From Lachnospiraceae bacterium (GTDB taxonomy: Bacteria > Bacillota > Clostridia > Lachnospirales > Lachnospiraceae), in assembly GCA_021202635.1 (NCBI GenBank), contig JAJQCQ010000049.1:1-39188 (forward strand): a stretch of DNA of 39,188 nucleotides, written 5' to 3'. Shown here one piece after another: positions 7,134 through 15,475 of this stretch. Below the pieces are notes generated by a model that was given only the letters and a program-made list of their open reading frames with translations, did not search any database and was not told where the DNA came from. Position numbers and translations under genes: made by a program. Position 1 is the first letter of the stretch; each line of letters starts with the position of its first letter.

Positions 7134-8507
7134 ATGAGAGAAGATAAGAATACTCGAACGGTTGGGGTAACAGATTCAGAAATCGGTGTATTTCGGAGAC
7201 CGAAGCTGGTGAAATGTCTGGTCTGTGGAGAAATCTTCGATGCGTCTCTCGGAATCTGTCCGGTCTGTGGAGTAGGACTGGATCAGTGTGTGCCTGTGGA
7301 GGAAGAAGAAATTTCTTATCAGAAGAATACGAATCTGCGCTATGTCATTCTCGGCGGAGGTATCGCAGGCGTATCGGCGGCTGAAGCGATTCGCAAAAGA
7401 GACCAGACAGGGGATATTCTGATTCTGTCTGCGGAAGATTATCTGCCGATCTATCGGCCGATGCTGACAAAAAATCTGGATATTGCGGACGCATCCGCGG
7501 AGGAGCTTTATATTCATCCGCAGACATGGTATGAGGAGCATGGCATAGAGCTGCGGCTGGGGGAAACGGTGGAATCGCTTGACCCGCAGAGAAGGATTGT
7601 CCGGATGGCGAACGCGGGGGAGGAGATTGACTATGACCGTCTGGTGTTCGCGACTGGTGCGGAAGGTTTCATTCCGCCGTTTGACGGCCGGAAGAAGGAA
7701 GGCGTAGTAAGTATCCGGCATCTGTCTGACAGCAGGAAAATTCAGAAGTGGATGAAAACAGCCAGAAACGCAGTGGTGATCGGCGGCGGAGTCCTGGGAC
7801 TGGAGGCTGCGAGCGAATTGCTGCGGAACGGAATCCATGTGACGGTACTGGAAGCGGCGCCGCAGATCATCGGAAAGCAGGCGGACGCAGATTCTGCGGC
7901 AGTCCTGCGGAAAAAGATGACTGTTCTTGGTGCGGTCTGTCTGGAAGGAGTACAGATTGAAAATGTAGAAGGCGAAGAACGGGCGAGTGCGGTAAAGCTG
8001 AAAACCGGAGAGGTTTTCCCGGCTGATTTTGTGATTGTTTCCTGCGGAAACCGGGCAAATGTAAAAGTCGCGCAGGAAGCCGGAATCCAGACAGAGCGCG
8101 CGATTGTAGTGAATCATTTTATGGAGACCAGCCTGCCGGATATCTATGCATGCGGCGACTGCGCCCAGTGCGATGACGTGAATTTCCAGCTGTGGGCGGA
8201 GGCGTCTGAGCAGGGGCGTATTGCGGGAGCAAACGCGGCCGGAGAGCGGATCGGCTATCAGGAACAGATGCCTGGGCTGAATCTGGAAGGCTTTGGGACG
8301 ACCCTGTTTGCGATCGGGGATCCGGGCAGGCAAAGCAGTGCCTCGTATCAGCTGGTGAAGACGACAGATGAGGTAAACCACAGCCAGGAGCAGTACTGGT
8401 TCCTGGAAAATGTTCTGCAAGGCGCGGTGCTGATCGGGCGCCCGGATAAAACAACGGATGTTACCAGGGCAGTGATCGAGCATGCACGGCACGAGGAATT
8501 GTTTTAA
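7134..8507 (+). CDS. NAD(P)H/FAD oxidoreductase with N-terminal rubredoxin-like domain
   Basis: This 457-residue protein has an N-terminal rubredoxin-like metal site with Cys28-x2-Cys31 and Cys42-x2-Cys45 (CLVCG...CPVCG). A pyridine-nucleotide-disulfide reductase fold of the NirB/rubredoxin-reductase type follows. The FAD site is GGGIAG near residue 75, the NAD(P)H site is GGGVLG near 214, and the late FAD contact is YACGDCAQ near 336. It lacks a redox-active CxxxxC, so it is not a thiol reductase. Electrons probably pass from NAD(P)H via FAD to the fused metal centre and on to an unknown acceptor, as in oxygen or peroxide detoxification of anaerobes. GGAAGAGGTGG precedes the ATG. The stop overlaps the end of the convergent minus-strand gene by 4 bases. 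Confidence 0.88.
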   Translation: MREDKNTRTVGVTDSEIGVFRRPKLVKCLVCGEIFDASLGICPVCGVGLDQCVPVEEEEISYQKNTNLRYVILGGGIAGVSAAEAIRKRDQTGDILILSAEDYLPIYRPMLTKNLDIADASAEELYIHPQTWYEEHGIELRLGETVESLDPQRRIVRMANAGEEIDYDRLVFATGAEGFIPPFDGRKKEGVVSIRHLSDSRKIQKWMKTARNAVVIGGGVLGLEAASELLRNGIHVTVLEAAPQIIGKQADADSAAVLRKKMTVLGAVCLEGVQIENVEGEERASAVKLKTGEVFPADFVIVSCGNRANVKVAQEAGIQTERAIVVNHFMETSLPDIYACGDCAQCDDVNFQLWAEASEQGRIAGANAAGERIGYQEQMPGLNLEGFGTTLFAIGDPGRQSSASYQLVKTTDEVNHSQEQYWFLENVLQGAVLIGRPDKTTDVTRAVIEHARHEELF

Positions 8508-9136
8508 AGGCCGAAAAAATTCGTTGCCTGTATGGCCTGTGGCAGCCACGCCTGCGTAATTCCATAAACCGACAACGCGGTCCCGATCAGGAACAGCACG
8601 GTGTTCGCCACACCATCCGCATAACACAGTCTCATGCAAAAACCGGATTTCACCGGATAGAAGAGGCGCACGGGTTTTTTGTTCAGACAATCCAGAAGCA
8701 GGTGTGACAGGAAGCCAATGCTGTATCCGGGCAGGAATACAGGGCAGATCAGGTAAACGGCTCCGCCCATAAGGACGAAAAACAGAAACGAATGGGAGAA
8801 GCTTCTGTGCCCGCTGATTCGTCCGGATACGCATAGAAGTGCCATCAGCAGAAAACCGGTGAGAATGGCGGGAGGGATGTGTGTACGCAGCATGTTTTTC
8901 AGCAGGTTTACCTGTTGTGACTGTCCCCAGTATATGGAAGCTGCAATAATTGCTCCGGACAGGATTCTTCCATAGAGTGGGTCGCGGCTGATTCGGGTAG
9001 ATCTACTGTCAACATCCGGAATGACAGCCCCGAAGGTGCCGCCGATGACAGCTGCGGATATGCTGGCCGCCGTGTCTGGATGTAAAAAAAGCAGGGATGC
9101 GGCGATTCCTGTTGTTATGTGTGTTTTACTCATCAT
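8504..9136 (-). CDS. YdjM-family membrane-bound metal-dependent hydrolase (DUF457-like)
   Basis: This 210-residue protein has about five membrane segments and the conserved polar residues of the YdjM family: HITTG at the N-terminus, PDVDS near 41-45, HRSFSHS near 113-119 and HLLLDCLN near 144. The family is annotated as metal-dependent hydrolases, but its substrate is not established. A GGAGG motif lies 10 bases upstream of the first ATG; a second ATG follows immediately and could also be used. The gene is convergent with the oxidoreductase and overlaps it by 4 bases, with no terminator visible between them. Confidence 0.8.
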   Translation of the reverse strand: MMSKTHITTGIAASLLFLHPDTAASISAAVIGGTFGAVIPDVDSRSTRISRDPLYGRILSGAIIAASIYWGQSQQVNLLKNMLRTHIPPAILTGFLLMALLCVSGRISGHRSFSHSFLFFVLMGGAVYLICPVFLPGYSIGFLSHLLLDCLNKKPVRLFYPVKSGFCMRLCYADGVANTVLFLIGTALSVYGITQAWLPQAIQATNFFGL

Positions 9137-9325
9137 TGATGTCGGTCCTCCAGATGTAATGATGTCCTTGTAACACGAAATTTTCTTCCTATTATAAAAT
9201 AGGGTCGGGGTGATTTCAATCGTATTTTTACCGAATTCAGTGAGAGATATATCCGATTATGAAATATAGATAAACAGTTGCGACTTACAAAGAAATGGAT
9301 ACGATAATAAAATTTAAGAGGTATA

Positions 9326-9354
9326 TTGACACACTGGTTGCTATGTGTTAATAT
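9326..9354 (+). promoter_or_regulatory. SigA-type promoter for the Uma2 gene
   Basis: TTGACA (9326-9331) is a perfect -35, followed after 17 bases by TAATAT (9349-9354). The predicted transcription start near 9361 rules out the earliest in-frame ATG (9345) as the start of the downstream gene. The rest of the 9137-9400 gap shows no gene. Confidence 0.65.
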
Positions 9355-9401
9355 GCGTATACAAACAGAAGATAAAATGGGTAAGAAGAAGGCAAATAAG
9401 G

Positions 9402-10127
9402 ATGGATGAAGGAGGGAGCAGATTGAAGGAACAGGATTCGAAGGATGTAAACGGGATGCCAGACGAAGCTGCTAAAAGATCGGTTACATATAAAGAAAGC
9501 AGAAGGCCGCCTGGCGAAGACCAGTTAGGCGAGGCGGGAATTCAGTACGCATACAGGCAACGTGAACAGGGCGGGTATACCCTGGAAGATTATTATGCGC
9601 TGCCGGATGAGCAACGGGTAGAGCTGATTGATGGGGTCTTCTATGATATGGCGGCGCCGTATACGACACATCAGATTGCGAGCTTTGAAATCTGTGTGCA
9701 GTTATCGAATTATATCAAAAGCCGGAAGGGCTCCTGTCGGGTGATGGCAGCGCCGACCGATGTTCAGCTGGACTGTGACAACAGGACAATGCTGCAGCCG
9801 GATGTGCTGGTGGTTTGTGACAGGGATAAGATCAGAGAGCGCTGCGTTTATGGTGCGCCTGATTTTGTGATCGAGATTTTATCAGATGCAACGGCTCGCA
9901 AAGACATGACAGTCAAATTATGGAAGTATCTGGGCGCGGGTGTGCGTGAATACTGGATTGTGGATTTGCGGCAGGAGAAGGTGATTGTACATGACCACAC
10001 AGGTGAAAGCATCCGTACATCCGTTTATGGCATGGATCAGCCCGTGCCGGTGCAGATTTTTGAGGGAAAATGTCGAATCCGGTTTGAAGAGATTTGCGAA
10101 GAGGTGAGAGAAATTCGTACAAAATAA
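9402..10127 (+). CDS. Uma2 family endonuclease (PD-(D/E)XK fold, DUF820)
   Basis: This protein of about 241 residues belongs to the Uma2/DUF820 family of putative restriction-like nucleases. The signature stretches are LEDYYALPDEQRVELIDGVFYDM, here cited by its parts YALPDEQR and ELIDG, then QPDVLVV, PDFVIEILS and the lysine in ARKDMTVKLWKY, ending with GVREYWIVD. Together these give the D-(E)xK active site. The start is uncertain: ATG 9402 has AGAAGG 9 bases upstream, while TTG 9423 has a stronger AGGAGGG 6 bases upstream and would remove seven residues. The family is often multi-copy and its biological role is unclear. A fragment of another reading frame follows directly after its stop. Confidence 0.88.
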   Translation: MDEGGSRLKEQDSKDVNGMPDEAAKRSVTYKESRRPPGEDQLGEAGIQYAYRQREQGGYTLEDYYALPDEQRVELIDGVFYDMAAPYTTHQIASFEICVQLSNYIKSRKGSCRVMAAPTDVQLDCDNRTMLQPDVLVVCDRDKIRERCVYGAPDFVIEILSDATARKDMTVKLWKYLGAGVREYWIVDLRQEKVIVHDHTGESIRTSVYGMDQPVPVQIFEGKCRIRFEEICEEVREIRTK

Positions 10128-10326
10128 TGAAGAAGAAATTGCTGCCATCATCTCACTTGAACGGATTGACTGGATGGTCAGTGCTTATGTTCGTGACGCT
10201 GCGCAACTTGCTCATCCGAAGATTGAACAGGCAAAATCCCGTTTATTCCCGCGAAGCCATACCGTATATGGAAAAATGACATTTTTACAGAGCACTATTC
10301 TTGTAAAAATGACAAAAATAAGATAA
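10108..10326 (+). pseudogene. Fragment of an unidentified domain (paralogue of 10922-11155)
   Basis: The frame has no credible start codon and overlaps the end of the Uma2 gene. Its translation contains EEEIAAIISLERIDW and VSAYVRDAAQLAHPKI, which match the small ORF at 10922-11155 at 27 of 32 residues. After that it diverges and runs to a TAA at 10324-10326. I read it as a degraded copy of an unknown short domain left behind a nuclease gene. I do not recognise the family. Confidence 0.5.
10279..10310. repeat. 10-bp inverted repeat CATTTTTACA/TGTAAAAATG
   Basis: CATTTTTACA and TGTAAAAATG face each other across a 12-base loop. The repeat sits in the AT-rich spacer before the truncated DUF4143 gene. 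It may be a relic of the upstream control region of the lost ATPase part. Between 10327 and 10442 there is only a second loose inverted repeat (AAACGCAC 10339-10346 with GTGCGTTT 10390-10397). Confidence 0.45.
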
Positions 10327-10442
10327 AATAAGCATGGAAAACGCACACGGGCAACTGATACAGAAAATAAGAAGTGCAGTGCCGTTCTCGTGCGTTTGGA
10401 GAATGATAACCTGACAGTGAGAAGAAAACAGGAGAGGCGACT

Positions 10443-10913
10443 GTGCCTCTTTTGCTGAACGAAAAGAGCTCGCTATTTAAGCTTTTTCTGTCGGATATCG
10501 GATTACTTACAACGATTTATGGAAAAGCGACAAAGCTGAAGATATTAAACAGAGAGACTGACATTAATAAAGGAGCGATTTATGAAAATGTAGTTGCTCA
10601 GGAACTAAAAGCACACGGTTTTTCTCTTTATTATTATAACAATAAAAAAAGAGGAGAACTGGATTTTGTGATTGAGCGAAGCGGGACAGTTTTGCCAATC
10701 GAGGTCAAAAGCGGGAAGGATTATGAAAAGCATTCTGCCCTGACTCAGATTCTGTCAGCGGGGGAATATGACATAGAGGATGCGGTAGTTTTTGTGAATG
10801 ACAATGTGAGCAGGAAAGGGAAGATTTCGTATTTGCCGATCTATATGGTGATGTTTTTAAAAGAAGAGGAGATCAATTTTGGAGATTTGTCGGTGGAGCG
10901 TTTTAAACTGTAG
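10443..10913 (+). pseudogene. C-terminal fragment of a DUF4143 ATP-binding protein
   Basis: The 156 residues match only the C-terminal DUF4143 half of the AAA/DUF4143 family: LFLSDIGLL, INKGAIYENVVAQELKAHG, LYYYNN and KRGELDFVIE, then LPIEVKSGKDY with the PD-(D/E)XK-like E-K pair. The N-terminal P-loop ATPase (about 200 residues) is missing, and nothing upstream encodes it. A GTG at 10443 with AGGAGAGG 8 or so bases before it could still allow expression of the fragment. I interpret it as the product of an internal deletion. Confidence 0.75.
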
Positions 10914-10921
10914 TTCTGAAA

Positions 10922-11155
10922 GTGGATGAGGAAGAGATTGACGCCATCATCCCGCTTGAGCTGATTGACTGGACAGTCAGCGCTTATGTGCGCGACGCCG
11001 CGCAGCTTGGCCATCCGAAGATTATTTATAACATCGGACATTTTAATTTCGAGGAGATCGGTATGAAGGATATGCTGCGGTATCTGCCGGAGCTGGTGGG
11101 GCAGATACCGGTGCATTATGTGCGGTCGGGGGATGCGTTTGAGTTTCTGGTGTAG
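10922..11155 (+). CDS. Small unidentified protein with EEEIxAI...DAAQLxHPKI motif
   Basis: This 77-residue ORF starts with GTG directly behind the DUF4143 fragment. Its first 34 codons repeat those at 10126-10224. The remainder (IYNIGHFNFEEIGMKDMLRYLPELV and following, cited here as DMLRYLPELV) is not in the other copy. It shows no clear ribosome binding site. It could be a real small gene or a fragment of a larger one. I do not recognise the family. Confidence 0.4.
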   Translation: MDEEEIDAIIPLELIDWTVSAYVRDAAQLGHPKIIYNIGHFNFEEIGMKDMLRYLPELVGQIPVHYVRSGDAFEFLV

Positions 11156-11167
11156 GAAAAGATCAGA

Positions 11168-12469
11168 TTAATGAGGCTGTTTTTCCACTGTAAAAGTAAA
11201 AACGCTTCCTTTTCCAGGCTGACTTTTTACCTGAATGGTCTCTCCAAGCCCATCGAGAATTTCTTTGACAATGGACAGCCCCAGCCCGCTGCCGCATCGG
11301 GACGCTTCCTGGCTTATTCCGGGAGCAGATGCGGTGGATCGGGCACAGGGGGTATTTCCATCCGATGTGGTACTGCTTTTGGCCTGATAAAATCGCTCGA
11401 AAATATGAGGAAGCTGCTCGGCAGATATGCCGCATCCATTGTCGCGGACAGCTACAGTTATACCGTTTTTACCTTCAGAGATGTTTACCTCAATGATTCC
11501 GCTTCCGCTTTCTGTGAATTTGGACGCATTGTGGAGCAGCAGATCCAGGACACGGGAAATCAGGGATGGTGCGGTGTACAGCTTTGGAAGGAGTGTTTCT
11601 CTAAAATTCGGAGCAGTAAATTGGATGTCGATATCTTCACACAATTCTTTATAACGTTCCAAAATCGGCGAAAATAGTTCATCTGCCGATACGACTTCTT
11701 TCTGATAAATGTTTTTTGCGCTTTGCAGTTTTGAAAGCTCCAGAATTTCCGCGACAGTTTCTTCCATTTGATTGGCCTCTTTTAATATTGTGCTGTAATA
11801 ATACAGCTGCTTTTGCGGGTCAGTTACATACCCGTCTAAAAGGGTTTCTGTAAGAGCCTTGATGGAGGTGATTGGCGTTTTCAGGTCATGATTCATCGTG
11901 GCAATGTAGGTGCGCTGCAGTTCCTCCGTTTCCTGCTCTTTTTTTGCAGAAAAGCGGAGGCAAAGAAGCAGCAGGAAAAAAGCAAAGGACCAGATAAAAA
12001 CAAAGCATGCCAGGTTGCCGGGAATATCAGGCAGATCGCGGATCGTCAGCAGGGCTCCTGATAACTGGTTGTCTGTCCGAATGGCGGCAACTGCGATCAA
12101 TACGGGGATGTGGTATTTGGATTTCAGGTCAATCCACTGAATCCAGGTATAAAACAGTCCGGATTCGTTTTTTTCAAGATAGTTCATATATCGCTCGATA
12201 GTGCGATCCGGAATGGAGCCGGAAAACCCGGCGGATACCTGATCGGTACAGTTACCTTTGGAATCATACACCAGGTAGCTTAGGCCAAAAGTAGAATCCA
12301 CTTCTAACGTAAAATCCTGCGAGTATTCCAGCGCGGCTCTTTCTGCAAATGTGACCAGATCCTGCTTGTGGCTGATATAGGGAATGGCTTGCAATAGGAT
12401 AAGTCCCAGCAGGAGCCCTGTCAGGTAAATCAGAAACAGGAGTGTAAAGTGCACTTTTTTTGCTTTCAT
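11168..12469 (-). CDS. Two-component sensor histidine kinase
   Basis: This 433-residue protein has two membrane segments (about 9-29 and 157-175) bracketing an extracytoplasmic sensor of roughly 125 residues. A HisKA domain follows with the H-box MNHDLKTPIT (phospho-acceptor H194), then a HATPase with LLLHNASKF (N-box), DNGCGIS (G1), FERFYQ (F-box) and GSGLGLSIVKE (G2). The stretch between F-box and G2 is about 30 residues longer than usual and Ser/Ala/Gly-rich, in the ATP lid. AAGGAGA precedes the ATG. It lies 18 bases downstream of its response regulator, forming a typical OmpR-type pair. The stimulus is unknown. Confidence 0.92.
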   Translation of the reverse strand: MKAKKVHFTLLFLIYLTGLLLGLILLQAIPYISHKQDLVTFAERAALEYSQDFTLEVDSTFGLSYLVYDSKGNCTDQVSAGFSGSIPDRTIERYMNYLEKNESGLFYTWIQWIDLKSKYHIPVLIAVAAIRTDNQLSGALLTIRDLPDIPGNLACFVFIWSFAFFLLLLCLRFSAKKEQETEELQRTYIATMNHDLKTPITSIKALTETLLDGYVTDPQKQLYYYSTILKEANQMEETVAEILELSKLQSAKNIYQKEVVSADELFSPILERYKELCEDIDIQFTAPNFRETLLPKLYTAPSLISRVLDLLLHNASKFTESGSGIIEVNISEGKNGITVAVRDNGCGISAEQLPHIFERFYQAKSSTTSDGNTPCARSTASAPGISQEASRCGSGLGLSIVKEILDGLGETIQVKSQPGKGSVFTFTVEKQPH

Positions 12470-12487
12470 ACCGGAATCTCCTTTCTT

Positions 12488-13168
12488 TTACCGTTTTTCT
12501 ATCTTATACCCAATTCCATAAACAGACTGAATTACTGCCAGAGAGCCTCCGCGCTCTAATTTGCTGCGAAGACGTTTGACGATTGTATCGACCGCGCGTG
12601 TGTCGCCGAAATAATTGCTGCCCCAGACTTCGTTCAGAATCCGATCCCGGTTAATTACTTCACCCGGGTGGGAAACGAGACACTTTAAAACAGAAAATTC
12701 TTTCGGCGTAAGATCCAGAGACTGATTCCCGATCACAGCACTGTAAGAAGATGGATAGAGAACCAGGTTTGTAAAAATGAGTGCGGCTTCGGAAGGCTGC
12801 TGCTTTATGCGCTTCAGAATTGAGTTGACGCGCGCAACAACCTCCCGCGGAGAAAAAGGCTTTGTCACATAATCATCTGCGCCCAGTTGCAGCCCATCCA
12901 CGCGATCATCTTCATCGCCCTTTGCGCTGAGCATTAGGATCGGAATGTCACTCTGCCGGCGGATTTCCTGGCAGATTTCAGTGCCGGATTTTCCTGGGAG
13001 CATAATGTCGAGAATGATCAGGCTGATACTGTATTCTTTGAGAAATTCCATAATATGATTGCCGTCATAGGCGGAGAGAACCTGTATTCCGGCATGGTTC
13101 AGGTAGACGGAAAGACTTTCATGAACAGCGGGGCTGTCATCACAGATTAAAACAGTCGTATTTTCCAT
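12488..13168 (-). CDS. OmpR/PhoB-family response regulator
   Basis: This 226-residue regulator has a receiver domain with acidic D10-D11, phospho-acceptor D54 (LIILDIMLPG), the LSAK switch and the conserved Lys in DYVTKPF. A winged-helix DNA-binding domain follows (LTPKEFSVLKCLVSHPG and RAVDTIVKRLRSKL, ending YGIGYKIEKR). ATG 13168 is preferred over the in-frame GTG nine bases upstream because AAGGAG then has a normal spacing of 8. It is transcribed first, with the sensor kinase behind it. A 17-bp palindrome at 13197-13213 directly upstream may be its own operator. Confidence 0.92.
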   Translation of the reverse strand: MENTTVLICDDSPAVHESLSVYLNHAGIQVLSAYDGNHIMEFLKEYSISLIILDIMLPGKSGTEICQEIRRQSDIPILMLSAKGDEDDRVDGLQLGADDYVTKPFSPREVVARVNSILKRIKQQPSEAALIFTNLVLYPSSYSAVIGNQSLDLTPKEFSVLKCLVSHPGEVINRDRILNEVWGSNYFGDTRAVDTIVKRLRSKLERGGSLAVIQSVYGIGYKIEKR

Positions 13169-13196
13169 ACAGGGCACTCCTTTCTTTTGAGATGTT

Positions 13197-13213
13197 TATG
13201 TTATATTAACATA
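13197..13213. promoter_or_regulatory. Palindromic operator candidate TATGTTA-TAT-TAACATA
   Basis: This perfect 7-bp inverted repeat with a 3-base centre lies about 30 bases upstream of the response-regulator start, overlapping AT-rich promoter-like sequence. It may bind the regulator itself. The same 345-base gap (13169-13513) also holds GCAAAT/ATTTGC (13242-13259), a GCCGTG/CACGGC hairpin followed by TTGTTTTATT (13310-13342), and the promoter at 13419-13447. Confidence 0.35.
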
Positions 13214-13418
13214 TTTTTCTGAGAAAAAAAGAAAAAAGAAAGCAAATTTACATATTTGCGCCACAATCTTTTGGGGAGGGTGTGCTTTAATAAATAAACC
13301 TTTCTATTTGCCGTGACGGGAAAATGCACGGCTTGTTTTATTGAAGCGATTGGTAAAAATAAATGCAAATTTGATAAGATTATTGCATAAAATGCATAAA
13401 AATCACGCCAAAACACGA

Positions 13419-13447
13419 TTGATAATGGAAAAAGATCACGATAATAT
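13419..13447 (+). promoter_or_regulatory. SigA-type promoter for the secreted-protein gene
   Basis: TTGATA (13419-13424) and TAATAT (13442-13447) are separated by 17 bases. The start point near 13455 agrees with translation from ATG 13514 and not from the longer open frame beginning at 13448. Confidence 0.5.
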
Positions 13448-13513
13448 ATGTATATCGGGACGGCAAAATGCCCAAAGCCGATCAGAACAATAAACATGAA
13501 AGGAGAAACTGTG

Positions 13514-15256
13514 ATGAAGAAGAAAACAACAGTGATGCTGATGGCGTTGTGTATGGCGGCGGCTTCTGTATCACCGGCAGCAGGTTATCTGACAGTACTG
13601 GCAGAGGAAAGTGAGGCGGACTCCGGGAACGATTACTTCCAGTCTTTGAATGCGGATGAGGTAAACATTCAGGATACTGGAATTTATACGATCCGGCTGC
13701 AGGCGAAAGAGGGATGGCAGTTTGATGTTGCTGATAACACGGATGTGACGGCCTGGATCGTAGATGCGGATGGGAACCCGGCCTTTTCTAATGAAAGCGG
13801 TGTTGCATTTGCCGTGAATGGTGAAGATTTTGAACTGGATATCACGATTGATGCATCCAAAATCAGTGGTTTTACCACCAATGGCAGCGGAGAACTTTAT
13901 GTACATCCGACAGGTGGAAATCCCCTTGTAGTTGAGGGTGACAATCACGGACAGTATACAGAGGTTTCAGAGTTTGTTGGCGTCTATACGATTCCTGAAG
14001 TAGTGGTAGTTGGTACGATTGAGGGCGAAAGTGGGACAGACGGGTATCTTTTTACAGAAGATACGGTAACGATTACGCTGAACCTGGATGGAATTGACGA
14101 TAGCCTGATTGACAGCAGTGCGTCTGTTGTGAAGCTTTTGGAGGGCGATGGCTATTATCTGACCGATTATAGTTTTGAAGATGACACGTTAAACGGTGAA
14201 TGGTCAGGCGGGACGATGACTTACAGCATGACTACAGAGGAATTTACCGGTGATTTTTCCCCGTTGGGCGGCGATGGAAATGGCAATTACTACGCGAACA
14301 TCGGTGTAAGCGGGCTTTTCTATAATGGCCTGCCGCTTGCAGAGGCAACCTTCCGTGTGCATGTGTATTCTTATGGGCGTACTTTTACTATTGAAAGTAA
14401 TGGCAGCCTGATAAATGACACAGAACCGCTGTGGAGTACCACAGCTGAGGATGATCTTCCGGTACTTTGCGATGCGTATCCGGATGAGCTGAATATCACC
14501 TGGCCGATCGATTTTGACGCTTCTGCCCTGACGGTTGATGATTTTACTTTGACGATGTGCAGCGGATATGGAGATGAACTGGTGCTGGAGCCGGAAACGG
14601 ACTTTACGGTAGAGACAGACAAGGATCAGACATCTATTTCCGTTACTTACATTTACTGGGCGAATATTCCGGTGTATACCACCCTGAAAGTGGATGTGAA
14701 CATTGAAAATCTGACCTGGGACAGCGCGAAATATACGGTAACTTCGGTTTCTCATGAGTATGATATCGCGAGCGTCTATGCTTACTATATTATGTCTGGC
14801 GGGATGACAGGGACGCAGAGCTGGACGTATTATGGCATTGATGGTCTTACAGAGTGGTCTCAGGCGTTTGTGATTCCTACCTATACTCTGACATATACGG
14901 CAGAGGATGGAACGGTCAGCTACTATACGGAAGATGAAAGCGGAAATGCGATGTTTACGGATGCTGCTGACGATGCAATGGAGTTTGATTCCACAGAGGA
15001 CAATAACTGTCAGGTAGTGAATAACACTGGTTCCTTTGAACGTGTTTATGATCAGACACAGGATGTCGTCGTTGACGGTGTGACCTATACCTGTGACAAG
15101 GTTTACGCAAACGCAGACAATATGCCGCTTGACCCGGCTGATTGCACAGGCATTACCGCAAAGGCGGGCTATATCATTGGAGACAGCTGGGAGATGCATG
15201 GAAGATGGCCGTGGCAGACATTCGTGAATGAAGGATATCTGGGCGGCTCCAAATAA
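13514..15256 (+). CDS. Large secreted acidic beta-rich protein of unknown function
   Basis: This 580-residue protein has a clear Sec signal peptide (MKKKTTVMLMALCMAAA; probable cleavage after VLAEE or the preceding Ala). The mature part is very acidic, rich in Asp, Gly, Thr and Tyr, and looks like tandem beta-sandwich modules. There is no LPXTG, no S-layer domain, no lipobox and no terminal helix, so it should be released or held non-covalently. AGGAGA lies 7 bases before ATG 13514. It is oriented toward the ABC importer genes and away from the two-component system, so it could serve either. I recognise no catalytic motif. Confidence 0.75.
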   Translation: MKKKTTVMLMALCMAAASVSPAAGYLTVLAEESEADSGNDYFQSLNADEVNIQDTGIYTIRLQAKEGWQFDVADNTDVTAWIVDADGNPAFSNESGVAFAVNGEDFELDITIDASKISGFTTNGSGELYVHPTGGNPLVVEGDNHGQYTEVSEFVGVYTIPEVVVVGTIEGESGTDGYLFTEDTVTITLNLDGIDDSLIDSSASVVKLLEGDGYYLTDYSFEDDTLNGEWSGGTMTYSMTTEEFTGDFSPLGGDGNGNYYANIGVSGLFYNGLPLAEATFRVHVYSYGRTFTIESNGSLINDTEPLWSTTAEDDLPVLCDAYPDELNITWPIDFDASALTVDDFTLTMCSGYGDELVLEPETDFTVETDKDQTSISVTYIYWANIPVYTTLKVDVNIENLTWDSAKYTVTSVSHEYDIASVYAYYIMSGGMTGTQSWTYYGIDGLTEWSQAFVIPTYTLTYTAEDGTVSYYTEDESGNAMFTDAADDAMEFDSTEDNNCQVVNNTGSFERVYDQTQDVVVDGVTYTCDKVYANADNMPLDPADCTGITAKAGYIIGDSWEMHGRWPWQTFVNEGYLGGSK

Positions 15257-15354
15257 TGTCGGATATAGATAAGGCCCTGGAACTCTACGAAACTGCCGCG
15301 GAAGCGGGCGACGAGGATGCGCAGGAAGCAGTAGAACGGCTGCAGAACGAATAG
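15256..15354 (+). pseudogene. Sel1-repeat remnant, 32 codons
   Basis: The ATG overlaps the preceding stop (TAATG). The translation contains DIDKALELYETAAEAGDEDAQ, split here as ALELYETAAEAG and DEDAQEAVERL, which is the pattern of one Sel1/TPR-like repeat (A..LYe.AAe.Gd..A). One repeat is too short to fold, so this is probably the last repeat of a lost Sel1 protein, although coupling could still let it be translated. Confidence 0.45.
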
Positions 15355-15368
15355 AAGTAAATGGGTAA

Positions 15369-15450
15369 AACAACGGAAAAGCTGGCGCGAATAAAAGGCA
15401 CTATAGTGATTATTGCAAAAAATGAATAAAACTCCAGCTTTTCCCGTGTT
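15369..15450. repeat. Long inverted repeat between secreted-protein and binding-protein genes
   Basis: GGAAAAGCTGG (15375-15385) pairs perfectly with CCAGCTTTTCC (15434-15444). Extended to 17-mers the arms match at 15 positions. The 48-base interior holds the perfect palindrome CACTATAGTG (15399-15408). This could be a small mobile palindrome or an RNA structure ahead of the transporter operon. Confidence 0.5.
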
Positions 15451-15475
15451 GAAACTGCACAGAGGAATCGCTAAA

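Noticed and set aside
7176-8834. Very long minus-strand open frame over the oxidoreductase gene
   Set aside because: It overlaps a clearly real plus-strand FAD enzyme, has no recognisable motifs, is Arg/Pro-rich as antisense frames are, and spans into the next gene.
10094-10279. 61-residue ORF after the Uma2 gene
   Set aside because: A different frame over the same bases encodes the conserved EEEI...HPKI segment shared with 10922-11155, so this frame is a shadow.
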